A DNA stretch of 64,000 bases from Andrena cerasifolii (GCF_050908995.1 NC_135119.1:3162001-3226000); one strand, 5' to 3'; counted from the first letter of the stretch, positions 33,012 to 45,088 are shown. The notes: generated from the letters alone by a model not told the origin. Program-made: numbers and translations.

Positions 33012-34092
33012 AAGGGTATAGCTGGTTAAGATAGTCAAATGTGCCCTTGAACCGAATTCGACTCAGGATGAATCATTCGAAAGCTTATTAAAAAAGAAAC
33101 ATTTGTGGCAATTTTCAACTCCGTATCTCCATCCGGAGGGTAGTAAAGGGGGAAAATAGGAAATCAGGTTTTTGCCGAATTTCTCCTATACTAGGGGATG
33201 AAAATTTTTGAAAAAAATCATAGGCATTTCTGTTATGGGGGCACATATTAGGGAATTGTTTCAGATTTTTAAATTGAAAAACCAAGCCGTGAAAAATAAA
33301 AAACAATAAAAAATGCTGAAAAATGCCGATTGTGTATCGAAGCAGTTTTGGCACTATAATTATATTTTTACTGTAAGTGCGTATCATTGTTACTATTGTC
33401 CTGAATTTTTTTCTGATTTTTGAATTTGGTGCGCCGCAGTTAAAAAAATTAAAAACCGATTTTTTCGTCGTTTTTCCGTGTCAGAGTAATGTCAGGGGCA
33501 TAACAGTTTCAAATGATTCGGTTTTTTCAGTTTCTTTAATTCCTATGATGTTTTGCTGTACGCATAAACATTGAAGATCGCATAAAACACTTATTTCATG
33601 AAGCAATTCGACGTATAAGTTACTCTGACACGGAAAAAACGACGAAAAAATCGGTTTTTAATTTTTTTAATTGCGGCGCACCAAATTGAAAAATCTGAAA
33701 AAAATTCAGGACAATAGTAACAATGATACGTACTTACAGTAAAAATATAATTATAGTGCCAAGACTGCTTCGATACACAATCGGCATTTTTCAGCATTTT
33801 TTGGCGTTTTTTATTTTTCACAGCTTGGTTTTTCAATTTAAAAATCTGAAACAATTCTCTAATATGTGCCCCGATAATAGAAATGCCTCTGATTTTTTTC
33901 AAAAATTTTCATCTCCTAGTATAGGAGAAATTCGGCAAAAACCTGATTTCCTATTTTTGCCCTTTACTACCCTCCAGGTGGAGATACGGAGTTGAAAATT
34001 GCCACAAATATTTCTTTTTTAATAAGCTTTCGAATGATTCATCGTGAGTCGAATTCGGTTCAAGGGCACCATCTTAACCGGCTATACCCTTT
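33012..34092. mobile_element. Large palindrome (1.08 kb foldback)
   Basis: The ends are GGGTATAGCTGGTTAAGATA and, reversed, GGGTATAGCCGGTTAAGATG. Arms of about 470 bp are highly similar. The unpaired loop lies at about 33495-33615. The arms hold mirrored open frames (33115-33387 minus, 33723-33995 plus) of 90 codons differing at few residues. No transposase motif. A clear duplication was not seen. Confidence 0.88.
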
Positions 34093-35729
34093 ACTTGGCA
34101 AAATTATTCGAAATATACTTCAAATTTGAATTGTTTTCAAGCTAAGCAATGATCTAATAATAATTTTCAATTGTTCCTGAAATCTCATTGCATTCCTAGC
34201 ATTTTAAGAGGTCGCTATTTCTTTTAATTTCTTGTTTTTTTTTTAATTAATTAGATATGGAAATAGAAATCTAAACAAACATTATCTAAATATACTTTAT
34301 TATTAATATTAAAAAATGTGCAATTCAATTATTATAAATCTCCGGATATCTTGCGTAGAGACATTGCTAAAATGATCGAACAGAAACTTTTCCACTCCTC
34401 ATTATCACAGTCAATAATAGTCGTATATAACGCTGTGCCTCGAAATGCGAAATGTTGGACGGCAGTGGTTGATGAAAAATACATACCGTTCAGAACCTGA
34501 TTGTGAGCTTGCAATCCCATCAAGTACAATACGTGAAATGTAAGCAGTGGCCTTAATAAGTACGTTCGATTAATTCCATACAATTAAAATTGATTAAAAA
34601 TGTTTGATTAATTCCATATAATTAAAAGTGATTAAAAATGTTAAATTTTCTAGCGCAACCTCCAATAACCGGGATAAAGCGTGCTTACCAGAAAACACAT
34701 TAACAACTCATCAAGAAACATTACTAATTAAAAGCGAACTTGCATGTACAGAGACTTGGCTACTTTGGTATTAAATATAAGCCCCGTCGAATAATTTTTC
34801 TTAAAATTTAAATATTTAAATATTGTGTATGAGCGTCTATATAATATATCGTATTCTGAGGAAATTAGACTGAATAATAGAAAAAAGGTCTGAAACGTCA
34901 AAGCTTCGTTTTCCGTTGGCAATTACTATTCAATTGAAACTTGTGGAAGGGGAGACCATGAACCACTTTGTCTAGAACTTTAATTTAAAATTTAATTTCC
35001 TGCAGTCTAAAATAATTTTCGATCTGCAGCAGATCAGATTATGAGCTCGTTGTAAGATAAAGCTTCTTTCTCTCTAATACCCCATAAAAGCTGTATTAAA
35101 TATGTATAAGTGTCTGCATGAAGGGAACTTTCTTAACTTACAGCACAGTTTCAACAAAGTGGAGCAACATTGTCTAAATAAACTAAATTTAGATTAATTA
35201 ATGCTGGAGAATTTAATGTGAGTATGTGAACTATTACGGAGCAGCACCTAGAAGGAAGTAATTTTACACTTCTTTGTAAGATAATATTGAAAAGTATAAA
35301 AAAAAATAGTAAAGTGTACTGAAATGAGTAGATACCTACGAATGTACTAATTTAATCAAGTGATCCAAAATTCGGACTTCAAACGCTTTGCAACTTTCGG
35401 AGCAACAGTATTAAGATGAAATGCTCGTGATAAAATTTTCTTATTCTCTAACTTAGATCACCAAATGATTGGTTCTGCATAAGTTCTCGTTTGAAATTTA
35501 AAAGTTATCCTCCAGTGCATGTGGGAGAAGGAGGAGGAGGAGGTTGATATTGAACCGATTTGAAGGTCCCTCGGTTCTATAAAATTTAAGATTAGAACGA
35601 TTCAAATTAATCATCTCTTAGATCTCGGGATATTATCACTTTGATGGTGTTTGATCAAAACTTACGCCACATCATCTAAAAAATTTCCAACTATTCGTTG
35701 GTTTTTGTAAATCATTAAAACAGCACATT
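34093..35729. other. AT-rich, mostly unassigned
   Basis: A short direct duplication, TTGATTAATTCCATA near 34567 and 34605. No gene. Frames 34318-34500 (+) and 34332-34583 (-) overlap each other and lack motifs. Confidence 0.45.
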
Positions 35730-37502
35730 GGGACACTTTTTGGAGTAACATTTCGGATGTGCCTGAAATTTGAATATGTTGTAGGCTTTAGGGATATATA
35801 AACATATCTCAAAGGATTTTTGACAATTTTGAAAAATGTCGACTTTACAGCTGTTTGAAGGTAAGTGCTAACTTTATTTCAATAAATTATAACTATGGAA
35901 GTAGTAAATGGATGGAGATGAGGTTTGCGGCGATTTGTAGATGTTAGAAATGGGCAAGTACACTTACCCATCTAGGTATCAACCGTGTCTTTCATGACGA
36001 GCGGTAGCGACGAAACTACCACGAGCTAAACCTTAGATTAGTGCGTTATATACCTTTGTATAGCAAGGACCTTTCTTATGTCGTGTAAATAACAAAGGCA
36101 AATACATTACAATAACCATATCGACGAGTATCTCACTTAATAAAACCATCAGTAGAAAAGACATTGAAGTTTTAAGAAAAAATTATTTCAGTTTCAAAAA
36201 CAAATTTTTTTTAACCATTTTTGTGCAATTATTTTAAACAAATGCAGTTTTTTAACAACGGGCGCGATTTTAAAAATCTGATAAAGAAAACAGAATATAA
36301 TTCTACCCTTCCTCTTCATGGTCTAATTGTCAAAAATATAGGCATTTTAAAATTGGCCTTGTAAAAATTGTCGACAGTTGACGCTGCATCGCCCAGCACC
36401 GCGGTACTCACAGGGGCCAAGCGGCTATACCTGATATTCTTATACAGGATTCTCGAAAATGGTAAATATTTGAAAAAAACTGAAGGAGGAAAACTTTTAC
36501 TGTTTTCCATATCCTACTTAATACGATATCTCAATTTTTGGTGTTCGCAATATTTTTCTTGAAACGAGGGTGAGTTTTACTTTTTTAAATGGAATGCTAT
36601 ATATTTGATTACCCAATATGAAAGCGACTGTCAAGACAAATTCAACCATATGGTATACTATGACCTTGAAGGCCGCACAAGGTTAGGAATGAAGTAAATA
36701 TATTGAACTATCTATCTAGTAGATAGGGTTTCTTTCTTTCATTCCTAACCTTGTGTGGCCTTGAAGGTCATAGTGTACCATATGGTTGAATTTGTATTGA
36801 CAGTCGCTTTCATATTGGGTAATCAAATATATAGCATTCCATTTAAAAAAACTAAAAGTCACCCTCGTCTCAAGGAAAATATTGCGAACACCAAAAATTG
36901 AGATACCTTATTATGTTGGATATAAAAAACAGTAAGAGTTTTTCTCCTTCAGTTTTTTTCAAATACTTACCAATTTCGAGAATCCTGTATAAGAATATCA
37001 GGTATAGCCTCTTGGCCGCTGCGAGTACCGCGGTGCTGGGCGATGCAGCGTCAACTGTCGACAATTTTTACAAGGCCAATTTTAAAATGCCCATATTTTT
37101 GACAACTAGACCATGAAGGGGAAGGATAGAACTATATTCTCCTTTTTTCAGATTTTTAAAATCGCGCCCGTTGTTAAAAAACTGCATTTGTTTAAAATAA
37201 TTGCACAAAAATGGTTAAAAACATTTGTTTCTGAAACTGAAATAATTGTTTCATAAATCTTCAATGTCTTTTCTACAAATCGCCGCAAACCTCATCTCCA
37301 TCCGTTTACTACTTCCATAGTTATAATTTATTGAAAAAAAGTTAGTACTTACCTTCAAACAGCTGTAAAATCGACATTTTTCAAAATTGTCCAAAATCCT
37401 TCGAGATATGTTCATATATCCCTAAAGACTACAACATATTCAAAATTCAGCCACATCCGAAATGTTACTCCAAAAAGTGTCCGATTTCGCGTGGAATGTC
37501 CC
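35730..37502. mobile_element. Foldback family 2, complete (1.77 kb)
   Basis: The ends GGGACAC...CTTTTTGGAGTAACATTTC and the complement at 37460-37502 define a palindrome centred near 36720. Arms are about 780-950 bp and the loop is about 60 bp. The left arm has lost about 14 bp near its end and carries the LTR at 35942-36151. ATT on both sides may be a 3 bp duplication. A half copy is at 4618-4928. No transposase. Confidence 0.88.
35942..36151 (+). mobile_element. Solo LTR (210 bp) with 5 bp duplication
   Basis: The block is absent from the matching right arm, where the sequence runs GATTTGTAGA directly into AAAGACATTG. It starts TGTTAG and ends CATCA (TG...CA), flanked by GTAGA at 35937-35941 and 36152-36156. 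A TATATA box sits near 36047. This is a textbook solo LTR; the small size and TGTT start suggest Copia. It postdates the formation of the palindrome. Confidence 0.88.
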
Positions 37503-37514
37503 ATTATCAATCTA

Positions 37515-37690
37515 TGTATATAAAAGAAGAAGTTCTGACTGACTGACTGACTCATCAACGCCCAGTTCAAACCGTTTAACCTAGGAACGTGAAATTTGGA
37601 ATGTACATTTTTTTCATGACGTAGGCGCCCACTAAGAAAGGATATCTGGAAATTTCGACTCCAAAGGGGTGAAAATAGGTAAAATGATTT
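37515..37690. repeat. Dispersed repeat with GACT array
   Basis: TATAAAAGAAGAAGTTCTGA, then (CTGA)n, then GTTCAAACCGTTTAACCTAG and GTGAAATTTGGAATGTACAT. The wording is that of a common insect repeat, but the ends are not visible here. Confidence 0.5.
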
Positions 37691-38026
37691 TCTCGGATAT
37701 GCGACAGTCTGTCATGTGTCTCACCTGGATACACGAGGAATGCGTTGGGCTCACACCTGAGGTGGAAGATGTCTTTGTTTGCCCAAATTGTACATAAGAA
37801 ATAGGTGGGCCTTATTACCTGCACTACAGGAAATAAGGCCCGTTTACAAGGTTTTTAAAACCCTATTAATTTCCGTATTTGTTGTGTTCATATATTGTTA
37901 CAAATATTACAGTGTATAGTTGAATGCCCATAGATTTCTATAAAAAAAAAGTTTTCAAAAATATGTACAAGTTTTTTTAAAAAAAATTATAGAACCTTAG
38001 GTGGGCCTTATTACCCGAACTTACCT
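37691..38026. mobile_element. Truncated pogo-like element (15473 family)
   Basis: Reverse-complement match to about 15473-15806. It ends ACCCGAACTTACCT and TA at 38027-38028. The left part is missing. Contains the intact zinc-finger frame at 37696-37797. Confidence 0.8.
37696..37797 (+). pseudogene. Pogo-like transposase zinc-finger tail
   Basis: A 33-codon frame ending at TAA: MRQSVMCLTWIHEECVGLTP...DVFVCPNCT. All C-x2-C, W-x-H-x2-C and C-x2-C positions after the first pair are present. It is better preserved than the copy at 15700-15806, which has lost the last cysteines. Upstream coding sequence is truncated. Confidence 0.7.
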
Positions 38027-38028
38027 TA

Positions 38029-38217
38029 GATGAAGTTGATAATGACGATGACGACGATGATGCGGAATGCTTATTTTGCGATGGTAATTATAAAAATAAT
38101 GACAATGAAAAGTAGACCCAATGTATTCGCTGCTTTCAGTGGGCACACGAGGAATGTGGGGCTTCCTATGTATTATTCACGTGCCCAACGTGTAGGAGAC
38201 GCAGAAAGCAGGAATAA
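38029..38217 (+). pseudogene. Second pogo-like zinc-finger tail, different family
   Basis: Directly after the TA that ends the previous element comes EVDNDDDDDDAECLFCDGNY, one in-frame stop, then TQCIRCFQWAHEECGA...FTCPTCRRRRKQE and TAA. An acidic run precedes a complete C-x2-C...C-x2-C-x3-W-x-H-x2-C...C-x2-C finger. It is a distinct pogo-like lineage interrupted by insertion of the 15473-type element. Confidence 0.7.
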
Positions 38218-38734
38218 ATTCCAAAAATGATGTATATATATATTTTTGTATCTTCTACTTAATAAATCTTCATTTTTAGTAAAAAAAAGTAAAGATTTTT
38301 TACTTTTCTTTACAAATTACGTAGGTGTTCCATGTTAGGGCCCATTTTCTCAAACGGCCGATTTTCACTCTTTTCAGTTTATTTCACTATAATTGCAAAA
38401 CAATTGGTTTTTTTTATATTTCATTATGTAAATATGATTGTGCATTAGTTCCTTCGTCCCCTCATGACAGTTTTATTAAAAAAAAAAAAAAATTCCCCTA
38501 CTTTTGACAACCTTTTGAAATCAGATATTCCATATTACCTGCCTTTACCCTACGTGACAGCGGCCATCGAAGTGGTGATATGGACACGTTTAGTGTTACG
38601 TTGCCACCCTATATATTATGTAATGCCACCCTGTAAATTATGTCGATTTGTATTAAGCCCTCAGAATTCCCTTTTTTTGTTTTTGGTTTTAAGGTCGCAT
38701 CAACTTCGTCATTATTAGCGACCATACTCAGTGG
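38218..38734. other. Unassigned, AT-rich
   Basis: Probably the 3' non-coding end of the preceding pogo-like element, then unclassified DNA with an A14 run near 38478. Confidence 0.4.
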
Positions 38735-38944
38735 TTATTGTTCGCAATAAAGATTTAGTCTACGGATAAGGTCGAGTGCTTTCTTGATGTTTTCTTTTGT
38801 TTCGAATATTTCTTTCATACTGTTGGGTACTTGGTGCTGGTTTCTAGTGTCTTTTGTGTTTTTGCAGTCTAATAGGATGCGTTTGATGGTTAAGTTTTGC
38901 TGGCAGGGTTCGCAACATTGTGGGGTTGTTTTGTTGGAAATGTA
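38735..38944 (-). pseudogene. Non-LTR retrotransposon ORF2 C-terminus
   Basis: Minus-strand frame of 69 codons: PQCCEPCQQNLTIKRILLDC ... KEIFETKENIKKALDLIRRL and NLYCEQ stop. This matches the C-terminal zinc-knuckle-like region (C-x2-C, then TIKHIL-type, then C) and the final helix of insect LINE ORF2 proteins. The usual His of the knuckle is Arg here. The preceding codon is a stop, so the rest is missing. The remaining short frame is open throughout. Confidence 0.75.
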
Positions 38945-39667
38945 TTAATAATAATCTTAGTGTGCCCAATAATTAGACTGTTTAGTACTACTTGGTCTTT
39001 TCTATTAAATTCGGCGTGGCGTGGTTTGTACAGAAGTCACCAGTAATACCTCAGACTTTGGAGGGTATATCTTTCTGCCATTTCTTCCTAACAAAATTCT
39101 CGATTAACTATACATATACAGAAACATTGGAGGTATGCAGATATTTCCAACTTGCCGTATTACTTCAGAAAGCGTAAATAGCCAGAGACTTTTCCTGTTT
39201 ATCTGGATCAGAAGAACGTGTTTCACGCTTCTCGTATTTCACGAGCAGCTAATTAGAAACTTCCGCGCGAAACTTGGATTTCTCGTGCTAAAAGGGATCA
39301 GTGAGCAATACTGTAGGTACTGTAGGGTGTTTCATATTATAGGGTTAAAATTAAAAAGTTACATTTTTTTTCCTTTGCTCATGCCCTGATTCCTATTAAT
39401 ATAAAAAGAATATCTGACAAATTTTAGGAAGATCGAGTAATATTTAGGGGTTGCACACTTTACGCACTAAATAATATGTAGTAGGCTAAGAAAACATGAT
39501 TTCCAATGATCATTATTTTTATTCTCAAGTCCATAAAAAAAAAACTTCAAAGAAGACTTAGACTTAGATAAATTTACATATTATTATTATTGTTGTTCAC
39601 ACCTATACAAAATCTGTACCTTATTATTTTACCCATATTTTTAAAACCTGAAAAAGGGAAAATATGT
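38945..39667. other. Unassigned sequence
   Basis: No gene recognised. TTTAGGGGTTGCACAC at 39446 has an inverted echo at 40395-40410 (GTGCAATCCCTAAAT), so the 716 bp element at 39669 may lie inside an older palindromic element spanning about 39400-40440. Confidence 0.45.
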
Positions 39668-39668
39668 A

Positions 39669-40384
39669 GGGTAGACCGGGGTAGTAACAGGGGGACGAAT
39701 GTAACACGCTGACATCTCAATACATATAATGGATATTAACACCACTTTTAAAGGTAATTTGGAATACACTCATCAATGTCCCAGCAGTATAGTAGACCAT
39801 AAACATGACTCATGTATGAAAGAAGCTAATTCCCTTTAATTCTCGAAAAAATGAAAAAAGTTCAGATGCAAAGATTGTGAGAGAAATCAACTTTGCTAAT
39901 TCCAATTGTATACAAATCAATTCAGTGCTCAGATTTTCAGCTTCGGTTTTAAGTAATTAGCGGGCCGTATGAAGATCATTTTACGATCGAAGATAATAAA
40001 AACTTGGTAGAGACATTAGTCTACTGACTTTGATTCGTTTAAATTAAATCAAAGTCAGTAGACTAATGTCTCTACCAAGTTTTTATTATCTTCGATCGTA
40101 AAATGATCTTCACACGGCCCGCTAATTACTTAAAACCGAAGCTGAAAATGACACGGAACGGATATGTGTGCGCAGACCTTTACACAGCAACGTCAGAGCT
40201 ATAACACTCCGCTTATCATTTTGTATTAATAACTTGGATATTACTTGACATACAGTAAAACTGTTGTGACTCAATGATGCCAGGTAAGTAAGTAACATTT
40301 CCGCATAAGAGTTTTTGTTGTAAATGTAATAGCTCCTGCGTAATCGTATTCCAAAGTCAAAGTGTTACTACCCCTGGCCTACCC
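39669..40384. mobile_element. TA-flanked MITE (716 bp) with central hairpin
   Basis: Inverted ends GGGTAGACCGGGGTAGTAAC and, reversed, GGGTAGGCCAGGGGTAGTAA. TA on both sides (39667-39668, 40385-40386). Pogo/Tc1-type target. Non-coding apart from the hairpin at 39934-40149. Confidence 0.78.
39934..40149. repeat. Near-perfect 100 bp hairpin
   Basis: TTTTCAGCTTCGGTTTTAAG through TGACTTTGAT pairs with its complement to 40149. The loop is about 16 bases at 40030-40045. Only one or two mismatches are seen in about 100 pairs. This is either a young palindrome or one kept homogeneous. Confidence 0.88.
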
Positions 40385-40443
40385 TAGTGATAAAACTGTG
40401 CAATCCCTAAATATTATTAAATTTTTCTAAAATTTGACATATA

Positions 40444-41509
40444 CAGGGTGTCCCACTAAGGAGTGGACAGCGCGATATCTCTTAAAGTATTGTCGATAAA
40501 AATATAAAAAAAATATGGAATTGCATGGTTCGAGGGGGCCCATTTATTAGCGCGAACGAATTTTGTTTTCGATTATTATTTTAAAAGATACGATGGTCAA
40601 GTTCGGTTTTTCAAATGGAACTATTTTTTTTGAAGACCTGAGTTGATAGTGCGTTCCAAGACAAATTCAATAAGCTTTAATGTATACACTTTATTTCCAC
40701 TGGTTTTTAAGATATTGCGCTTGCAAATTTACTGATTTTCACTGCAAGAAAACCCTCTGGAATAGGAAGGACCGGGGTCGGTCTTACTGGCGCTACGGGT
40801 GGCATTGCCTGTTGAAACTGATACCTACCTGCCAAAGGTCTACGACAGGGTTCGCAGGCCCAAAAGCTGGACAATTCTTTTCCGTCAGAAATGCTACTTA
40901 GGTAGGTACATCTGCGGTATCGAGAAGCGCATCGTTACTTTTATTTCGCACTTGCTTCTACGCTCGGATGGCCGGTTCTTTTGGGAGGGATGCAAGTTGG
41001 ATTGGTTAGGTTAGGAGGAGTGAAAGTTGCTAGACTAAATTTCAACCATAGGGAGCAGATTGTGTCAAAAGAAAAGAATTGTCCAGCCTTTGGGCCTGCC
41101 ATTTCTGGCGTAGACCTTTGGCAGGTAAGTATCCATTTCAACAGGCAGTGCCACCCGTGGCGGCAGTAAGACCGCCCCCGGTTTTTGCCATTCCAGAGGG
41201 GTTTCTTGCAGTGAAAATCAGTAAATTTGCAAGCGCAATATCTTAAAAACCAGTGGAAATAAAGTGTATACATTAAAGCTTATTGAATTTGTCTTGGAAC
41301 GCACTATCAACTCAGGTCTTCAAAAAAAATAGTTCCATTTGAAAAACCGAACTTGACCATCGTATCTTTTAAAATAATAATCGAAAACAAAATTCGTTCG
41401 CGCTAATAAATGGGCCCCCACGAACCATGCAATTCCCTATTTTTTTTATATTTTTATCGACAATACTTTAAGAGATATCGCGCTGTCCACTCCTTAGTGG
41501 GACACCCTG
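40444..41509. mobile_element. CAGGGTGTCC foldback element (1066 bp)
   Basis: TA-flanked (40442-40443, 41510-41511), with perfect inverted ends CAGGGTGTCCCACTAAGGAG. Arms are about 440 bp (to 40895 and from 41045). The central spacer is about 150 bp. A single arm occurs at 29255-29715. The mirrored frames in the arms (40680-40901, 40941-41273) are a by-product of the palindrome. Confidence 0.9.
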
Positions 41510-41511
41510 TA

Positions 41512-43002
41512 GATCACTTAGACGAATAGAACCAAGGGGGCGAGCGAAAATTGAAACACCCTGCTGTATTGAGAACGAAAAGTTGTGCGACTATATTATG
41601 ATACAGTGGTAAAATCGTTGTTTGCGTGGACTGAGTAAGGTTGAATTTCAACATCGATAACTACGCCTTAACCGTTATGGTTTATTGGTTTAATCCAGCA
41701 CCAAGGTGCTAATGAATACCTACAAGCTGAGAGATATCTCTAATCTCTGCTTAGAATGTAATCCATTGCAATTAGAAATTATTCCGGAGAGCTGTAAAGC
41801 TAATTATTATAGGTCGAGTTTCCTCGACGAGGTGAAAATATATTGTTACTCACTGTTTACTGTTATTTTACAAATTTTATCGCGTAAGATATTACTTAAT
41901 TAGATAATGATATAATTATGAGCTTAGAATAATAATGAGCTTCTGTCAAACTCTTAAGCTTTACGATTGTTAATTTAGTTTTTCGTGGCAATAAAACGCG
42001 TCACGATACATTATATCGTCATTATATTTAATTTCGCAAATAAAGGTTCTTACTGTTGTGGAATAGGTTTCATTCAATAAATTGACACACATTTATTGAT
42101 GAGTAACTGAATATGATTAAGAAATAAGTATGAAAATTACAATGCACTCGTATTCTCTCTCGCATCCCACGAACCAACCGACGCGCTTCCCCCAGTCACA
42201 ACATCCTAAAAAAAAACTAATTTTTTACATAGCAACTTTCATTATTAATAAAAATAACCCCACACTTACACAGTGAGATAACTTTAAACATAAAAATACA
42301 ATACAAAGCGATCTTTGTTTGTCTTATTTCAGCGATTCAGAGCGTTTTAAGGTAGTTCCTAACCAACTATGTTAGTCAAATTAGAGTCGAGTATTAAACG
42401 ATAAATATAAAGTAGTGTGATACTATAGAAATCAAAATAATAATTTTTAACATCATGTATATATATTTAAAACAAATTCAATGTTAATATAAATAATTGT
42501 ATTACGAAAATAGAATATTAAATTGGTTAGCGTAGTGAATTGGAGCAGGAGATCTGACAACGTCGCATTCATTGGGAGCGTTTTTTATAACCAAAATGTC
42601 AGAAAGGTTTCGTTACAAGGGTAAATTTATTAAAAAAAAATAATATTGGAAAAGAAAATTCGACAAACTTGAGAAAATTGTTTAACAACAATAAATAAAT
42701 TTAAGTCACAATTATGTTAATTAATATTTTATCGAAAAATTTCGGATAACTAATATGACTTACAATATAATTATCCTTCATATGAATTTGAATCATCGTT
42801 CGCTATTTAAATGTCTAAACATATCGATTGTGCGACGTTGCCACGTTGACTGCTCTAGGTAGTTTCTGAAAAATTTGCAGGTAAACCTATTTTTTATAGG
42901 CATTTACGAAGAACCGATGTAGTCAGTTTTGCAGAAATTAATCAATTCATTTCCTGACATTTCGATGTACTTTTCTGCGAATTTTGGTACATTTCTTGAA
43001 TA
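41512..43002. other. AT-rich, nothing recognised
   Basis: The plus frame 41706-41903 has no motif. CGACGTTGCCACGTTG at 42833 is also present at 12379, so a small dispersed repeat may lie here. Confidence 0.45.
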
Positions 43003-43215
43003 TAGTTTTCCTGTTTGAGAAGAATAACTGAAACTATAACCCTCTTTTTTCGGTGGTAAAATGCATCAACTTTAATTAACAATTTCTCGATCACTATCTG
43101 GTAAATCGATTTTAAACTTTGCACAAGGGTTTCTGGTATTCGAAATTAGTTCTGAACAAAATTTGAAAGAATTTTTTAATTTAGTAGATTATCCAGGGAC
43201 TACCTTAAATTCTCA
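43003..43215. repeat. Dispersed repeat, copy 2
   Basis: Direct match to 27005-27260 (TTTAATTAACAATTTCTCGA, CTTTGCACAAGGGTTTC, ATTCGAAATTAGTT). It lacks about 20 bp present in the other copy. Confidence 0.75.
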
Positions 43216-43999
43216 AAAGTGTGCAACTTCAAGCTGGGAATCCACCTGAAACCTAAGCTAAAATATGCTATGCTATGATATGCTAAGTTTTAAAAAATTA
43301 TCTTCAATGCGTCCTTATGGAACCGTTTCCACCAAAAGCAAAGCTACGCTGTGCTATGTTTTTTTTATGTTTTATACCACAGCATAGCATAAATTAACTT
43401 TGCTTCCAGGCTTCATACTAACTGTAATTAAATTTGAGTTAAAGTTTTAACACAAAAATAGGCTAACAATATAAAATGTCGCAGTGACACCAGACAAAGG
43501 AATAATAACGAAACGAGGGCAACGAATGACCGAATTCTTGTTGTACCTATACCTACCTATGCTTGCAGCCATATATTTCACACGACAGACACGTACATTT
43601 TTGGAATAACGCTCAATTAAACAGACCCTTTGTCCCTTAGACGTCCTACTTTCAGCACCACCTGGTTTTCAGACACGTAGTTGAACAACTGAGCACGTTT
43701 AGCTGCCGAGAATAACTTGTGAATTGTGATAGATTTTGTAAAACCCTCTCGACACTCAGTCAGGATTGAGTTTGTTTATACACCTCACAATATATTCTAC
43801 TTATCTCCTTTTAGTACATGAATAAATTATAACAGTCTTAACGTATTATTAAAATGTGTTTTGTTCAAGGCTGTAAAATAACGTTTATTTTAATATGTCT
43901 AGCAATAAGTGTCTGTTATATTTCTGATCTTTACTTGTAATGATGAACAAAAAATCAAATATAATAAGCAGAATTCCGAATATTTATTACGTCACAAGC
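43216..43999. other. Unassigned sequence
   Basis: Contains repeats of TATGCTATGCTATGATATGC (43264-43283) and no supported gene. Confidence 0.45.
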
Positions 44000-44007
44000 T
44001 TCTACAT

Positions 44008-44162
44008 TAGGGGTGTGCGGGTACCCGAAATTACGGGACCCGACTTGCGATTCGCGGGCCGATTTTCTTGGTTAAAAATTCTCACATCTGATCACACTGC
44101 AAAATTACAAGTTAAAAGTTTTCGGGTACCCGTAAACCCGGAAAAATCGGGTACCACCCCTA
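44008..44162. mobile_element. Small hAT MITE (155 bp)
   Basis: Ends TAGGGGTGTGCGGGTACCCG and, reversed, TAGGGGTGGTACCCGATT. Flanked by TTCTACAT (44000-44007) and TTCCACAT (44163-44170), 7/8 match. Confidence 0.85.
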
Positions 44163-44210
44163 TTCCACATGTCTCAAGTATTTAAACTTTCTGTGTAGTT
44201 TGGAACTTAA

Positions 44211-45088
44211 GGGAGTATTATACAAAAAAATTCGATTTTTTTTAATTTTCTAATAGTTAGGGTTTCGAAAATATGTCCATAAAATATTAAGGTGAAATTC
44301 GTAGAACTCCCAGAGGTATAGGGGCTTAAGGTCGCAGCGTGGCACGTATTCGTTTCCTCGACCCTTGTATCTAAAGAGGCTTGCCTGCCAGCAGAATAGA
44401 GAGAGCTGCCCAACATGATTTTTTTTAAGCTGAGGAAGGTTTCCTCTACGGTCCTGGTATAGCAGATTAGGGGTAAGTTGCAGAAATTAGGCGTTATCTA
44501 TCATAACTTCAGTCGTGTAGGTCGTAACTGCATGAAAAACTTTAAACGCGTTTTTCTCGAAATAATTTTTTTAAATCGGGGCACATTTTTCTCAAAAACT
44601 ACTGGATCGATTGAGGTAAAATTTTACACACATTCAAAATGAATGTGTACCTATATCCTGAACTAGAATTATATCAATAGTTTTAATACAAGCCCCTCCA
44701 CACCTTGTTTAAACTCAAGAAAAGTCGAAAAAATCAAATATAAGTTTTTAAACAGCTGCGATTTTGGTAACAATGTCCGGACTTGGTTACATCCAGTTCG
44801 GGCGACAACTACACTCATATAGTTTAAAAAAATCATTGGTACTTTCGTTTCAGATGAGTAGGACGGCCCCAATTCGTGCGCCCGATGGGGTCGGTTTTTG
44901 ATGACATGACCTGCGCTTCGGCGTCTAACTTGTACAAATTTCAATATAATGCATTCCAAAAATTTGTGTTGATAGTTCAAACACTACTAAATATGTGTGC
45001 AAAACCCCTGCCCTGTAGGCGCGATGGGTTTTCCAGAATTAATTTCCAAATATCACCTTCAAAAACGAGTGTCTAGACTAGAATACCC
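44211..45088. mobile_element. TTAA-type element (878 bp)
   Basis: TTAA (44207-44210) then GGGAGTATTATAC at the left. The right end, reversed, is GGGGTATTCTAGTC preceded by a TTAT that may be a mutated TTAA. The interior has the style of other TTAA elements (CAAAAACTACTGGATCGATT). No transposase. Confidence 0.6.

Noticed and set aside
36316..37116. Mirrored 64-72 codon frames
   Set aside because: They are the two arms of foldback family 2 read in opposite directions.
40680..41273. Frames starting MYTLYFHWFLRYCACKFTDF
   Set aside because: They appear in each arm of a palindrome and again at 29491; explained by the repeat, with no coding evidence.
43864..43940. MCFVQGC start as a THAP-type finger
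   Set aside because: The frame stops after 28 codons and lacks the later zinc ligands and the AVPTIF-type motif.
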